This document shows positions 10,973 to 22,948 of a DNA stretch of 64,000 bases, in pieces. The translations under genes and the position numbers were made by a program. Each line of letters opens with the position of its first letter. The first letter of the stretch is position 1. Origin of the DNA: Isoetes taiwanensis (lineage: Eukaryota > Streptophyta > Lycopodiopsida > Isoetales > Isoetaceae). The notes beneath the pieces were generated by a model. That model did no database searches and was not told the origin of the DNA. It was given only the letters and a program-made list of their open reading frames with translations. Location: positions 1,054,001 to 1,118,000 of the forward strand of contig JAJEKV010000113.1 in assembly GCA_021234155.1 (NCBI GenBank). The letters are read 5' to 3'.

Positions 10973-13868
10973 TTTCTATTTTATGCTCCTTATTTTGCGG
11001 AGAGTGCAGGGCAGGGGCGCGCAGCGCAGGGCTCTTCATGTTGTTGTGTTGAAGGGCATGCTTGGCGTGAAGATCCCTGGTTCCTTTGTTTTCATATTTT
11101 TTTAGGTAACAAGAGCATAGGATGCTCGGTTGCACAGACTTGTTTCTTTGTTTTGGTTTTACACAGGCTTCGGTTGCATGGGCGTCTTTCTTTATTTCGT
11201 TTTCTTTGTCTTCTTTCTTTATTTTTGTTTTCTTTCTTTGTTTTCGTTCGACTATAGAACGATGATTCCGGCAGAGGAGGCAAAGGAAACTATAGAAAAA
11301 TGCATCGGCATTCCGGCAACAAGCGGCAGAGCTTTCAGGTTCCTGGTTGTTCCTGGTTCCCGGTTTCTTAGGAACCTAGATTCTGCTCCTGTGAAGCAGC
11401 TATTTACCTGAATCGGCTTGTTAGGAAGCCGCTTCTCAGTTGGTGGGCAGATTTGAGGATGGGCCGCTATCTATTTTTAGCAGAGGCGAGGCAAAGCGAA
11501 GCGAGCGAAGCAAGGCGGGGGCTTAACCGTAAAAGCGGGAGAGTAGGCAAAGCTTCTTGCGGTGAGGCAAAGCGTGAAGCTTTTTCCAAAGCGTAGGTTT
11601 CTCGAGAAGACTCCATCTGATTGCTCACGGCCGGTGCGCATGGTGCAGCAGATCAGGGATATGCATGGTCATGCGGACGTTCTCTTGAGTCACCATGAGT
11701 TCCTTAAATGGCAAGCCATTTTTATGGAGACCTTAGGAAATGGCAAGCCATTTTTCTCCAAAAAAGATGATGGCCGCTGATCCGCATCGCACTCCGGGAT
11801 ATGCTCCGGATCCGGTACGGGATTTAACCTCACAAACCTAACCCATAATACTTGGAAAAAGCATATGGGCATTGCTAAGAATATAAGACATTGCTATACC
11901 TTTTTCATATGGAAAAAGGTATAAAACTTATGGATGTTGTGAAAATAAGTATTTCAACAATTTTTGTCAACGTTCATTTATAACAAGAGACCCGAAAGAA
12001 AAGAAAATAAATCAACGATAGATATGCCTCACATCCACAACAACTTTGGAGAAAACAATACAGAGTTTTTGAATAGCCCCTTGGACCCTATAGTTGAACG
12101 TAATATATCAATCAAAATAAAAACTTGTAAACTTCAACCTACTACATCCATAATGGAACCCATCATCTTCATTGGCCCCGTGGATCAACACAATGTAACA
12201 ATCAAAATAAAAACTTGCAAACTTTAACCTATTATATCCTTATGTAACCCATCTAGTCACCACAACCCAATAAATAGCATGATCACTTGTCTATGTACAA
12301 GTTTTGAAATGTTGAAGGGAACTAAACTGAATATAGTTTTTTACTGTAAGAAATTGCGAGATCGTAACCCTCCCCCCCCGGGGGTCCCCTACACAAAAAA
12401 AAAAAAAAAAAAAAACAACAACATGACCTTCCTTCCTGTTGACGCAAAGAACATTGTTTCTGCGTCTCAGGCAGATTGAACATTTTCGTTATCAACCAAA
12501 TAGATCGTGCCATGTGTTTAAAAATGTCCTCTCCTCTAACATGGTGATTGAAAATGTTCCTGCACTGGCCATCATGAGGAGAGCCAAGCCCTTGTCAGGA
12601 TGGCCTATGCAAGAAGATTACCATTGCCAAAATGGTAAATGTTAAATGCACCATTGATACAATGGTCAATAACTTTTTCCACCCGTTCAATGATTTCTAT
12701 GCTTCTACAGGTTTAAAGGATGCCTCAAATATAACTCTCTATAAAGGATACATACAATTGCACAAGTTATGCTGTTATCACATTCTTTAGAAGGATAAGG
12801 AGTGAGACAATACATTTGCAACATAATCCATGTCCATTAACACTTTCAAAGAGCATGAAATATAAAACCCATCATGGTCTGTGTCCGACCAACTCCACCT
12901 TGCCTCTTAGTCTCTTTTCTGGCTAACTTCCTTTTACAAGTCGAAAAATCTTAGCAATGCTATATGATCACCGACCCCACCTGTATGAAAATTCATCCTT
13001 CTAGCATCAGCATGAACCTGCTTGTCTTCATGACGATAAGATATAGCATTGCCAACTGATAGCATTGCACATATGGTTATAATATCTTCAGATCATAATG
13101 ATGCAACTGCCCTTTTTTACTGCATATGGTCTAAAGGAAACTCTGCCATTCTTCTAACTAATTTAGTCAATTTCCCACGGTCATTCAGAGCTCCTAATGC
13201 ATAGAGCTACTGCAAAGCACATATAAGTATAGTGTCTTAGCAGGTGGAGAATCCATGAAGTCAAAATTAATAAAATCATGAATACTCAAAATGTAGCATC
13301 AAAACCACATTGCTAGTGGTGCCAGGCTTTGTTCTTTTCAATTTTAGGCACCATCTTATCATCCTACTATCCAACTCATGCTGGATAGACCATGCAGTAT
13401 ATAGCCTGAAGCGTTTGCCAAGAGATATTCTTCCTGCCCTTCCAGACTAGTGAGATCTTCATCCTGCTTGCCTCGAGTCTTGCCTTGCTTTGCTTTTCTT
13501 CTTTCACTTTTCAACATTCCACACATTACAAAAACCCATAAACTTCCTAATATTCACTTGGTCTGTGCAAGGTTTACAATTGTCTATGCCCTTGTCAGAA
13601 ATTGGTTTTAGATAAGTCTTCACATTGTTATAACCACCTATATGCAAGTAACAATTTGTACGTAGTGTTTTGCTATCTTTGCACAAGTAGTATTATCACA
13701 AGTTCATAATATTATGATCATTGCCAACAAGTGCATCTAAAAAAAGTTAGCATGAGCATTAAGAAGTAAACCAATTTGACAGTCCATGGTCCTTCAAGCA
13801 ATAGATACAAATGCAATAATGATCAGTTTACGTCTACCACTCAACCCTACATATGACGACATTTTATT
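10973..13868. other. Intergenic, short repeats only
   Basis: No gene is supported here. A stretch at 12102-12232 contains two similar copies of about 40 bases (ATCAATCAAAATAAAAACTTG and a variant) about 95 bases apart. At 11698-11760 a near-palindromic AAATGGCAAGCCATTTTT occurs twice. A poly(A) run with a CCCCCCCCGGGGG block precedes 12420. Short open frames here lack splice context or recognisable motifs. Confidence 0.4.
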
Positions 13869-14172
13869 TCAAAATTTCCCATTTCGCCTCAAATACCAAA
13901 ACTTTTTTGAACTTGAAGGATTGCCACGCAAATTGTTATAGCCATTCAAAACAGTGTTATACTCCCGAATAAATTGCTTTTCTAATATGTTCGCCCGGCA
14001 TGCCCCAATAGCTCAAACTGAAACATGTTCAAAATGCATCCATACTTCTCAACATCTTTAGCCATTTTCTTACATTTCCAAGGATTCGACGATTGCCCTA
14101 TATATTTCATCTCCCTCCCCACACGTGTAATGCAATAGATATAAATAGGTTTCAATATCATGCATTCATTGT
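13869..14172 (-). pseudogene. Decayed GIY-YIG nuclease domain
   Basis: On the minus strand an exon begins after TTTTGCAG (ending 14173). It reads a GIY-like segment PIYIYCITRVGREMKYIGQS, followed by VEKYGC and MFQFELL. A one-base frameshift at about 13990 separates this from EKQFIREYNTVLNGYN, which continues to a TGA at 13869. The order IYC..YIGQS, KYG, E..FI..YN....GYN is the characteristic layout of GIY-YIG endonucleases of the homing or Seg type. The usual Arg/His stretch between YIGQ and KYG is shortened and lacks a clear R...H pair, so with the frameshift it is probably inactive. An upstream block at 14283-14420 may be a preceding exon (open frame ending at a GTATAT donor) but I do not recognise it. 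The origin (organelle intron, giant-virus-like insert, transposon) cannot be told from this sequence. Confidence 0.55.
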
Positions 14173-16932
14173 CTGCAAAAGCAAAATTGAGCATGTATAA
14201 ATAATAAGGAATCTCGTGCTACACAAAACGAAAAATTACATCCTATCATTATTTATGAAATGCGTTCACATAATCACAAACAACATATACCTTTAAGAAC
14301 AGCGTGAATGTAAAAAGCAACCAAAGTGCCAAAAGAACTATCATAAATGGAAAGAAGATCGAGACAATTTATTAATGGATACCGACTGCCTAGCCTTCTT
14401 CCCAACCCTGCAATTCTGCTAGTTTTTTTTTTTTTTTTTACGCTTTTTGGTTTTGGGAATTTCTCATGAGGCCACCGTATAGACCCTGCAATTTTAATCA
14501 TGGGTTTGAATCAGGGGTGTTGAATCAGGAATGTGATTATTGAATTTAGATCACAAGAATTTTTAGAAATCCAAATAGCCTTTTTTATCGTCATCTTCAA
14601 ACCTTGGTTCGGGAAATTCCTCGGAATCTTTGTAACCTATCGTGTGGATTTGAGAATCCACATTACAGTTTAGAAAAAGCAGGAAAATCTTTTGCCAAAA
14701 ATAGCAATTTTTCTTGACACTTTCAGTAGGAATAAGAGTGGGAGCATGTAGCTGGTAAGTTGGACTAGATCCAGCAGAATACTTGCCAATTATGCTTAAA
14801 AAAATTTCCTAACCACCTTTAATGTTACTCTAGTCTAACTTACTATATATGAGAAATAAGAATCTTTGCCATTGCGTATATATAAGAACTTGCATCTTGG
14901 GAAAAGGGTTAACCATGCCCACGTGCGACCTTGCTGGATGCAACATTCTTATGTAGGGATAAAGCAATTGAGCTTGCATCAGCTTCTAAAATGTGAAATT
15001 GGTTAAATTGCCTGCTTTTGCATAATATCGGTTGACCCAGCATGGATGTCGACACGGCAATCTTACAGATGGGCAAGGTATTCTTGCACATGAGAATGAA
15101 AACAAGCAAATTATTGTTGCATTTACATGATGCAACAGGTATTTCAGTCTATGACACGATGGAGAGACACTGGTGGACGTCTCTATTACGTTCTCGCTAT
15201 AGCTGCCACGTATGCGACAGATAATTTGGCCTCTGCGTTCAATGGTAGTTCTTATTTTTTAGCATACAGTCCTACCGGGCCTACAGTCTTTCCTCAAACT
15301 CTAGCCTATCCATGTAGCACCTCCACCTCAGCAAAATATGATGTGGCATGAGTTTGCACTGTTAGATCCTTAGTTTTAAAAATCAAAGGCTAGGGAAATT
15401 AGAAAATGTTCAGTAAATACTAACGGAGACGGGAGGAGGTGTAACCCGAGGGGGGGATCCTCCTCTTTCTTAGATCCCGACTTTCTCATTCGACTATCTC
15501 GACTCCTAGCCTTTTCTTTCAAGTTTTCATCCTCAAAATCCAGTTGCAAAAAGACATAATTTTGGACTGAAGAGTTGGAAGACAGGCCGTTTCCAGCATC
15601 TTCATTTTAAATTGGTCTGGCTTTCTCGTGGTATTGGTTTGCTGAAGCCGATGGACGTTGCATACATAGCCTATGATTTCTAGTTCCTTAGTCGACAGTT
15701 TTCGGCACCTGCATATATCCTCTGTCGACAGTTTTCGACATTCACATATATATGCCTCTTATATGCCTATTGCATCCGGAAAGCATATGGTAAGCCAATT
15801 CCTCTCTTCCTTGCTTTGCTCTTGCTCTCTTCCTTGTTTTCTCTGTTCTTCATGATTTTTTTAGTAGATTCTAAAGCTTGCTATCTAGACATCTTCTTTT
15901 TCTCCTTTTCTCCTTACTACAAGTCACAAGAGCAAATAAATTCTAGGAATGTATTGTTCCTTGACTTCCGATTCTACTTCTGATGGTATTGTTGCTCCAG
16001 TAGAAAACTTGTTTTGAGTCAGGAGAACATGAACTACTGTCATTGCTTGCCAAATGCAGGAACTTTGATCTGGCATAAATTCTTCTGTTATGTGTAGTTG
16101 GTAGTGGTTTTATGTGTAATGAAATAGTTGTTTTATGTTGTCTTCAACACTCAGTCTCATTCCTTTATATTGTGTTATTATATTGGTCTACTATTTTGAC
16201 ATGATTCAATGTAAGAAATTGCAAGAAAGTTGACGACATTTAGGAAGTCCTGTTATGACAGATTGATGTGTTTAATTTATGTCAAATCATAATGTGTCAT
16301 TTATGGTTCTCTAGCACATCTTGACTATGGACGAGCAATGCTCTATAAGACTCCACACAATGTGTTGCTGCTATAGGTTTCATAGCACCTCCCTATCGCT
16401 ATGGAATAATGTTCAAGATTTGAAGATTTTCAGGCTATAAAGCTCGAAAGGTGTTCTATGGGTTTCTATGCTTAACTAGCTATGAGATCAAGATTTGCAC
16501 CTACACCTGCGCATGGTTTATATGCGCAAGACATTTTTTAAATTGTCAACACAAAGTCACATTTTTAGCATTTCGAAGATCTGTAACATGAACTACACAA
16601 TGTAGTAGAATGATGCATAATCAGATAGTTATCCATGGCTATTAAAGGATCTAAAGCATCCAGTATGGAGAATATAGAAGCACTTGAATGAAGCATAAGA
16701 CTGCATGTTCTTACCAGCTAGCAGCATATAAAGAGTGCTTCTTGTTGCATAATTATGACTTTTCAAATCACAAAATAATCAGCGTTGACCAACTTCTCGT
16801 TGAGCCCATTTAGTCTCTTCCAAGAAATTCTACTCATGTACCTCAGTGTAGGCAGGATGATACAGTATACACAGAGCTATTTGGAAGGAAATGATATATG
16901 ACATATAGAATCTAGGAAAAGCTAAACTAACC
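14173..16932. other. Intergenic, no supported gene
   Basis: Apart from a possible extra exon of the GIY-YIG remnant near 14283-14420 and a 14-base T run at about 14426, I see only AT-rich sequence with short open frames. A stretch near 15330-15420 (..GGGAAATTAGAAA..) resembles 3790-3860 and may be two copies of an unclassified small repeat. Confidence 0.35.
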
Positions 16933-17017
16933 TTTGTATAGCTTGAAACTATGCACTCATTCTCTCCAAGCGTACTTGCTTTATTCCAGGTACTTGCTGC
17001 AGGGCATAGCGGCATTA

Positions 17018-17142
17018 GAGAATAGAATAGAATAGAATAGAATAGAATAGAATAGAATTAGAATAGAATAGAATAGAATAGAATAGAATAGAATAGAATA
17101 GAATAGAATAGAATAGAATAGAATATAATAGAATAGAATAGA
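17018..17142 (+). repeat. (GAATA)n microsatellite, LINE tail
   Basis: About 25 GAATA units, with minor interruptions, lie directly before TTTTTATCGTCCACGGAGACC. That motif, read on the minus strand, is the 3' end of a LINE also seen at 19002, 49584 and (plus strand) 54091. The tract is therefore the 3' tail of a minus-strand LINE. A second copy is at 18898-19001. Confidence 0.8.
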
Positions 17143-17456
17143 GTTTTTATCGTCCACGGAGACCAATTGGCCTATGGAACCAAAAGGGGAGGCGCAACAA
17201 GCGTATTACTGTTCAGATTAACACACCCCCCCTCCCCCGCCTCGAAGGGTTGTTTGGGGGAAAAACCATGATAGGAATAGGTTTGCTATCTAACTGTACA
17301 AATACAAATATATACCGTGGGGAAAAGAAATATGTACACGTATCAGGTAAGTGCCCAATGATCGAGCTGATATCGGCGATCGATGATCTCTTGAAGGTAT
17401 GGTCCCAACCTCCATACTGAGCTCGTGCTCATCATTGGCCAGGACGGAGACTTGGA
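17143..17456 (-). mobile_element. 5'-truncated LINE 3' end, minus strand
   Basis: Reading on the minus strand, the sequence ends with GGTCTCCGTGGACGATAAAA and then a (TATTC)n tail. The same end, with other simple-repeat tails, occurs at 49584 and 54091. The 5' border with the plus-strand LINE piece that follows is not sharp. The duplicate is at 19002-19315. Confidence 0.55.
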
Positions 17457-17880
17457 GTGGAGATCGGAAGATGGGGCAATATACCACGGGAAGCAAGAGT
17501 ATGCAAGTTGTGTGATGCTGATGAGGTAGAGGATGAACCCCATGTGATTCTTCATTGCCATGCATATGCTAACATTAGAAGCAAGTTTGGGATTGCTTCA
17601 ACTACATTGTTAGAATTCTATAATATTGCTGCCTATCCGATGGGTAGATTCCTTGTGGAGGTCCTCAAGCATAGAGATATTTGCTTAAAGAAGCTGCATG
17701 ATAAAGACCTTGTAGATGAGAACGAGGGGGAAGAGGCTAATGCACTCCTGTCTGAGGATGCATTAGATGATATTTTTTATAACTTTGAATGTGTATAGTG
17801 TGAACGTCTTCTAGACTTGATGATCTCACAGAGTGATTAATAAACATTTAATTTCATTTCATTCATTTCATTTCATTTCA
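17457..17880 (+). pseudogene. LINE ORF2 C-terminal fragment with zinc-knuckle motif
   Basis: An open frame (17457-17798) reads IGRWGNIPREARVCKLCDAD, then EVEDEPHVILHC, the CxxC...H...C motif at the end of a family of plant LINE ORF2 proteins. The same motif ends the longer LINE at 52165-54136. No reverse transcriptase is left. The stop is followed by about 80 bases of 3' UTR and (ATTTC)n, which leads into a long CT tract. The second copy is at 19316-19739. Confidence 0.65.
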
Positions 17881-17881
17881 T

Positions 17882-18016
<135 letters not shown>

Positions 18017-18347
18017 GGTTGGCCACATGATGCCAAAATACCCCTCTCTCGTGGCATCGACTCCTCTTAGAATTGTAATGTATTTTTTTTGGGAGGGAGG
18101 AGAGAAGGCCATCTCTCGAGCTCTAACAGGCGTCCGTTTAGGCCTCAATTTTTGGTTTCCACGGAGAACTACTCCATCGAATCATTCCGGTAGGTTCAAG
18201 TTTTTGTGGGATAATTCCCTCTAATTTTGAATCGGCCTCCACAATATGGGATATTTCTTCCCCGTTCCTCGCTGGTAGGTAAGCTTTGTGGGATAATTCT
18301 TTTGTTTCGTTTCTTTGTGTAGGGTTCCATTTCCCGGCCGTTCTATC

Positions 18348-18811
18348 ATGGATCCATTGATTCTTAGAATGATTGTCATGCTATTGCGTGCTCTTACAAT
18401 CGGAATCGCATTCCAAAGGTTCTGTTTGCAGCTTCTGGAACTAAACGAGCTTGAAGACCCAATGAATCTATTCGATGACGATGCCTTGCCGAGAAAATGA
18501 CAACTGTTTCTTCTCTCTGCCTCAACTTTGATGTTAGCCGGATCATGCCGGGTTAGAAGGCCACCTAGAAGATTTTGGATTGCTCCAAGGCAAAGGACCC
18601 AATGGGATAATATAGATAATTACGCATGGAATTGTATAGCTTCATTTGAAGATGATATGTGGCATCAATTTTACAGAATGAAGAGGGCCAGCTTTGAGAG
18701 ATTAGTCGGGCTCGTTGTCCCTTATTTGATTAGGCCAGGGTTTAAAGTTAGGGCCCCAGTTGATCCCAGGAAAGCTGTAGCCATGGTTCTTTACTTTCTG
18801 TCACACGGTGA
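18348..18811 (+). pseudogene. Truncated Harbinger transposase, duplicate unit 1
   Basis: This repeats the first 155 codons of the transposase at 20186 but breaks off at LSHGD where duplicate unit 2 begins. It also has several single-base indels around 18485-18520 that shift the frame. It lacks every catalytic residue and cannot be functional. Confidence 0.85.
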
Positions 18812-18897
18812 TTTGTATAGCTTGAAACTATGCACTCATTCTCTCCAAGCGTACTTGCTTTATTCCAGGTACTTGCTGCAGGGCATAGCGGCATTAG

Positions 18898-19001
18898 AGA
18901 ATAGAATAGAATAGAATAGAATAGAATAGAATTAGAATAGAATAGAATAGAATAGAATAGAATAGAATAGAATAGAATAGAATATAATAGAATAGAATAG
19001 A
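18898..19001 (+). repeat. (GAATA)n microsatellite, second copy
   Basis: Duplicate of the tract at 17018, shorter by about four units. Confidence 0.85.
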
Positions 19002-19315
19002 GTTTTTATCGTCCACGGAGACCAATTGGCCTATGGAACCAAAAGGGGAGGCGCAACAAGCGTATTACTGTTCAGATTAACACACCCCCCCTCCCCCGCC
19101 TCGAAGGGTTGTTTGGGGGAAAAACCATGATAGGAATAGGTTTGCTATCTAACTGTACAAATACAAATATATACCGTGGGGAAAAGAAATATGTACACGT
19201 ATCAGGTAAGTGCCCAATGATCGAGCTGATATCGGCGATCGATGATCTCTTGAAGGTATGGTCCCAACCTCCATACTGAGCTCGTGCTCATCATTGGCCA
19301 GGACGGAGACTTGGA
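19002..19315 (-). mobile_element. 5'-truncated LINE 3' end, minus strand, second copy
   Basis: Base-for-base duplicate of 17143-17456 as far as I can see, inside duplicate unit 2. Confidence 0.55.
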
Positions 19316-19739
19316 GTGGAGATCGGAAGATGGGGCAATATACCACGGGAAGCAAGAGTATGCAAGTTGTGTGATGCTGATGAGGTAGAGGATGAACCCC
19401 ATGTGATTCTTCATTGCCATGCATATGCTAACATTAGAAGCAAGTTTGGGATTGCTTCAACTACATTGTTAGAATTCTATAATATTGCTGCCTATCCGAT
19501 GGGTAGATTCCTTGTGGAGGTCCTCAAGCATAGAGATATTTGCTTAAAGAAGCTGCATGATAAAGACCTTGTAGATGAGAACGAGGGGGAAGAGGCTAAT
19601 GCACTCCTGTCTGAGGATGCATTAGATGATATTTTTTATAACTTTGAATGTGTATAGTGTGAACGTCTTCTAGACTTGATGATCTCACAGAGTGATTAAT
19701 AAACATTTAATTTCATTTCATTCATTTCATTTCATTTCA
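19316..19739 (+). pseudogene. LINE ORF2 C-terminal fragment, second copy
   Basis: Duplicate of 17457-17880; the 113-residue reading is the same, with the same CxxC...EDE.H....C motif and the same ATTTC tail. Confidence 0.65.
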
Positions 19740-19740
19740 T

Positions 19741-19853
<113 letters not shown>

Positions 19854-20185
19854 GGTTGGCCACATGATCGCCAAAATACCCCTCTCTCGTGGCATACGAC
19901 TCCTCTTAGAATTGTACGTATTTTTTTGGGAGGAGAGGAGAGAAGGCCATCTCTCGAGCTCTAACAGCGTCCGTTAGGCCTCAATTTTTGGTTTCCCGCC
20001 GGAGAACTACTCCATCGAATCATTCCGGTAGGTTCAAGTTTTTGTGGGATAATTCCCCTCTAATTTTGAATCGGCCTCCACAATATGGGATATTTCTTCC
20101 CCTGTTCCTGCTGGTAGGTAAGCTTTGTGGGATAATTCTTTTGTTCTGTTCTTTGTGTAGGGTTCCATTTCCCGGCCGTTCTATC

Positions 20186-21541
20186 ATGGATCCATTGATT
20201 CTTAGAATGATTGTCATGCTATTGCGTGCTCTTACAATCGGAATCGCATTCCAAAGGTTCTGTTTGCAGCTTCTGGAACTAAACGAGCTTGAAGACCCAA
20301 TGAATCTATTCGATGACGATGCCTTGCCAGAAAATGACAATCTGTTCTTCTCTGCTGCCTCAACTTTGATGTTAGCCGGATCATGCCGGGTTAGAAGGCC
20401 ACCTAGAAGATTTTGGATTGCTCCAAGGCAAAGGACCCAATGGGATAATATAGATAATTACGCATGGAATTGTATAGCTTCATTTGAAGATGATATGTGG
20501 CATCAATTTTACAGAATGAAGAGGGCCAGCTTTGAGAGATTAGTCGGGCTCGTTGTCCCTTATTTGATTAGGCCAGGGTTTAAAGTTAGGGCCCCAGTTG
20601 ATCCCAGGAAAGCTGTAGCCATGGTTCTTTACTTTCTGTCACACGGTGATATGCCTTTGCATGTGGGTCAGAGATTCTATGTTGGAAAAGCTACAGTGCA
20701 GAAATATACTAAAAAAATTACACTAGTGTTGGCCTCCAAGACAATGCTTTACAAAAGGTTTGTAGCCATGCCTTCTGGAGCAAGACTGACTCAATGTATA
20801 AAAGAATTTCATGATGCAACAGGATTGCCAAATGTGTATGGTGCTGTTGATGGGTCCCATATTTTTTTATGGAGGAAACCCAAGAAGAGTGACAAAGGTG
20901 ATGACTATTACAGTCGACACAAAAGGCACTCATGTCTGCTGCAGGGTATTGTCACACACAGCAGGCTTTTCATAAATGTATGTATGACAAGAACTGGATC
21001 AGTCCATGACTCAAATCAGTTCAAGAAGAGTTCCATATACAGCAAAATTGCATCCAAACTAATCTTGAACGAATCAGTTGTAACCTTGAGTGGCAGAAAG
21101 TTGAAGAAAGGTCAACCCACTGAAGACCAAATCCAGGTTAACATTCCTCCACTCTTGCTTGGTGATTCTGCTTATGCTGCCAGACCCTTCCTCCTGAAAG
21201 TTTTTCCACAGAATCATGGTCCTTATGGCAAGTTTAATAAACGGATTTGCAGGGGTAGAGTTTGTGTGGAAAATGGGTTCGGGATTGTGAAGGAGAAATT
21301 CAGAATTCTAAAACATCTACCCGTGCATGTTGGCAAGGCCTCCAAAATTATACATGATGCTTGTGTGCTTTGGAACTTTTGTATTATGGAAGACATGGGA
21401 TGGGACATGCTGCCTCTAGAAGAAGAGCCTGATCCAGTGTATTACTATGAGACTGAAGCTATGAACAGAAGTCTAAAGAAACAAGGAGATCAGATGAGGC
21501 ATGTGTTGTTTGAGAACTTGGATGGGCATGTGCTGTTGTAA
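20186..21541 (+). CDS. PIF/Harbinger transposase (DDE_Tnp_4 type)
   Basis: Intact 451-residue frame from the ATG at 20186; the open frame continues upstream to 19988, but an acceptor-like TTGTGTAG just before suggests that the part before the ATG is leader. Residues about 107-180 form the helical DNA-binding region (GQRFYVGKATVQKY at 161-174 looks like its helix-turn-helix). The catalytic core shows VYGAVDGSH (Asp222), LLLGDSAYAARPF (Asp327) and VENGFGIVKEKFRIL (Glu362), the DDE triad and spacing of this family; SVHDS at 272-276 is also conserved. The enzyme would act in the nucleus with the Myb-like partner encoded opposite it. No stop or frameshift is seen, so it may be competent even though its partner is broken. 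Host ALP1/HARBI1-type domesticated proteins are related, but the surrounding partner gene argues for a transposon copy. Confidence 0.9.
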   Translation: MDPLILRMIVMLLRALTIGIAFQRFCLQLLELNELEDPMNLFDDDALPENDNLFFSAASTLMLAGSCRVRRPPRRFWIAPRQRTQWDNIDNYAWNCIASFEDDMWHQFYRMKRASFERLVGLVVPYLIRPGFKVRAPVDPRKAVAMVLYFLSHGDMPLHVGQRFYVGKATVQKYTKKITLVLASKTMLYKRFVAMPSGARLTQCIKEFHDATGLPNVYGAVDGSHIFLWRKPKKSDKGDDYYSRHKRHSCLLQGIVTHSRLFINVCMTRTGSVHDSNQFKKSSIYSKIASKLILNESVVTLSGRKLKKGQPTEDQIQVNIPPLLLGDSAYAARPFLLKVFPQNHGPYGKFNKRICRGRVCVENGFGIVKEKFRILKHLPVHVGKASKIIHDACVLWNFCIMEDMGWDMLPLEEEPDPVYYYETEAMNRSLKKQGDQMRHVLFENLDGHVLL

Positions 21542-22134
21542 AAGTTGATGGTTCTGTCAGCAATTTTTTCTGAAAATTTGTTCTTTCTTTCTTGACATCG
21601 AATATTATTGATTTCATCTTCTCTGGACAAGTATTAAGTCATCAATAAGAAATTCAAGATTCTACTAGAATAATTGAATGTTGAAATAAAGATTTTATTC
21701 AAAGTAAAACTACAGTACAAAAAAAATTGGCCACATATATTGGCCTGTCTTTTACAGCTTAGAATTTCTGAGGTAAAACCAACTAACAAGTAAAACCAGA
21801 TACGTAGGTAGTCCTCAGCACTCTATGCTCTGCAGTAACAGTCACAATCAGAAAGTGAATATCAAAGATAGATATAATGTCAAGTAAAGAAACATCCAAT
21901 GCTACAGCCGAGACATCAAAGTGACAGGTTTTACGAAAATAAAAACATCTTGTATTTCTTGTATGCATCGAAGCATGTTACATCATTAAGGAAACATTTT
22001 TTTTCAGCTGATAGCTGAAGGGATTGACAGGAGATTGTTCATAGCAAAATATTTTTTGCTTTACAAAAAAGACATCACATAAATAAAAACAAAACAAAAA
22101 AAAAGGCTCAAGAGGCAAGGAGATCTTCCATTCT

Positions 22135-22632
22135 TCAAGAACAAAGTTCACACCACTTCCCTGCATGTTCGATGTAAATGCACTCTACATGAGCTTTTTG
22201 TTTTAAAGGAGCTGCTTCAGCCCAAGACAACACCTCGGCTTCTATTAACACTCCCATCTCCAGAAAATTCATCACTGCTCGCTGTGATAGAGAACAGTGG
22301 ATGACCCTGTGAGAAACGACTTCTACATCCTCAACTTCAGGTTCGATTGTTGGTGAAGAATCTTGAACCTCATCTGCATGAGGGGAAGGAAGAGGAGGGG
22401 CCGAAAAAGATTCTTGAGGAGGATCTGCAATGGGGGAACGAATGTTGAAGACTCTTCTTCAACTTCTTCCACAGAAGTTTCTGGCCAAGAATCATGGTCG
22501 GAGTAGTAGTTCTCTGAATCTGTAGTCTCGTGGGAGACTTCGGATGAATCAATAGGGCCAGAGTGGTTAATATGAAGAGGAAGACGATGTGGTCGGAGGG
22601 CTGAGAGAGGAACGAGGGCGCTTCGGGGCCAT
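22135..22632 (-). pseudogene. Third ORF of the Harbinger element, frameshifted
   Basis: An ATG at 22632 starts MAPKRPRSSLSPPTT. The frame breaks near 22570; the coding character continues in a shifted frame as HSGPIDSSEVSHETTDSENY and SVEEVEEESSTFVPP. It then returns to the first frame near 22434, at a run of Cs, and reads on as VVSHRVIHCSLSQRAV, MNFLEMGVLIEAEV and HAGKWCELCS to a TGA at 22135. The total length is 498 bases, exactly 166 codons, so the two shifts compensate. The product would be a basic start, an acidic Ser/Glu/Pro-rich middle and a more structured end. I do not recognise it. It lies between the transposase and the Myb-like gene, on the same strand as the latter. Confidence 0.45.
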
Positions 22633-22948
22633 AGTGTGAATTCTTGAGGGTGGAGGAGACGTTTAAATGGGGCAAATTGAAAAGACTGCCATTTAATGCT
22701 TTATCCTACGATATCTACATGCCTAGATGAACGTACCAATCATTGAATAATAAGACAGTTAACCAATTTGGGACTGTTCTAAAAGAAACAAAAAGTGAAG
22801 CATAACAGAATGTATGAAAGTGAACATACCTTTATTCTTTGTTTTTGGCTGCCAATTTGGCAATTTCGAGAAGTGTGTCCTTTGTCATCTGACATATGCT
22901 CTGGATCATTGCTGCCATAGATTCAGCAATCTTCAAAGAATTCGCAGA

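Noticed and set aside
15042-15351. Overlapping open frames after 15042
   Set aside because: No recognisable domain, no clean splice sites and no continuation.
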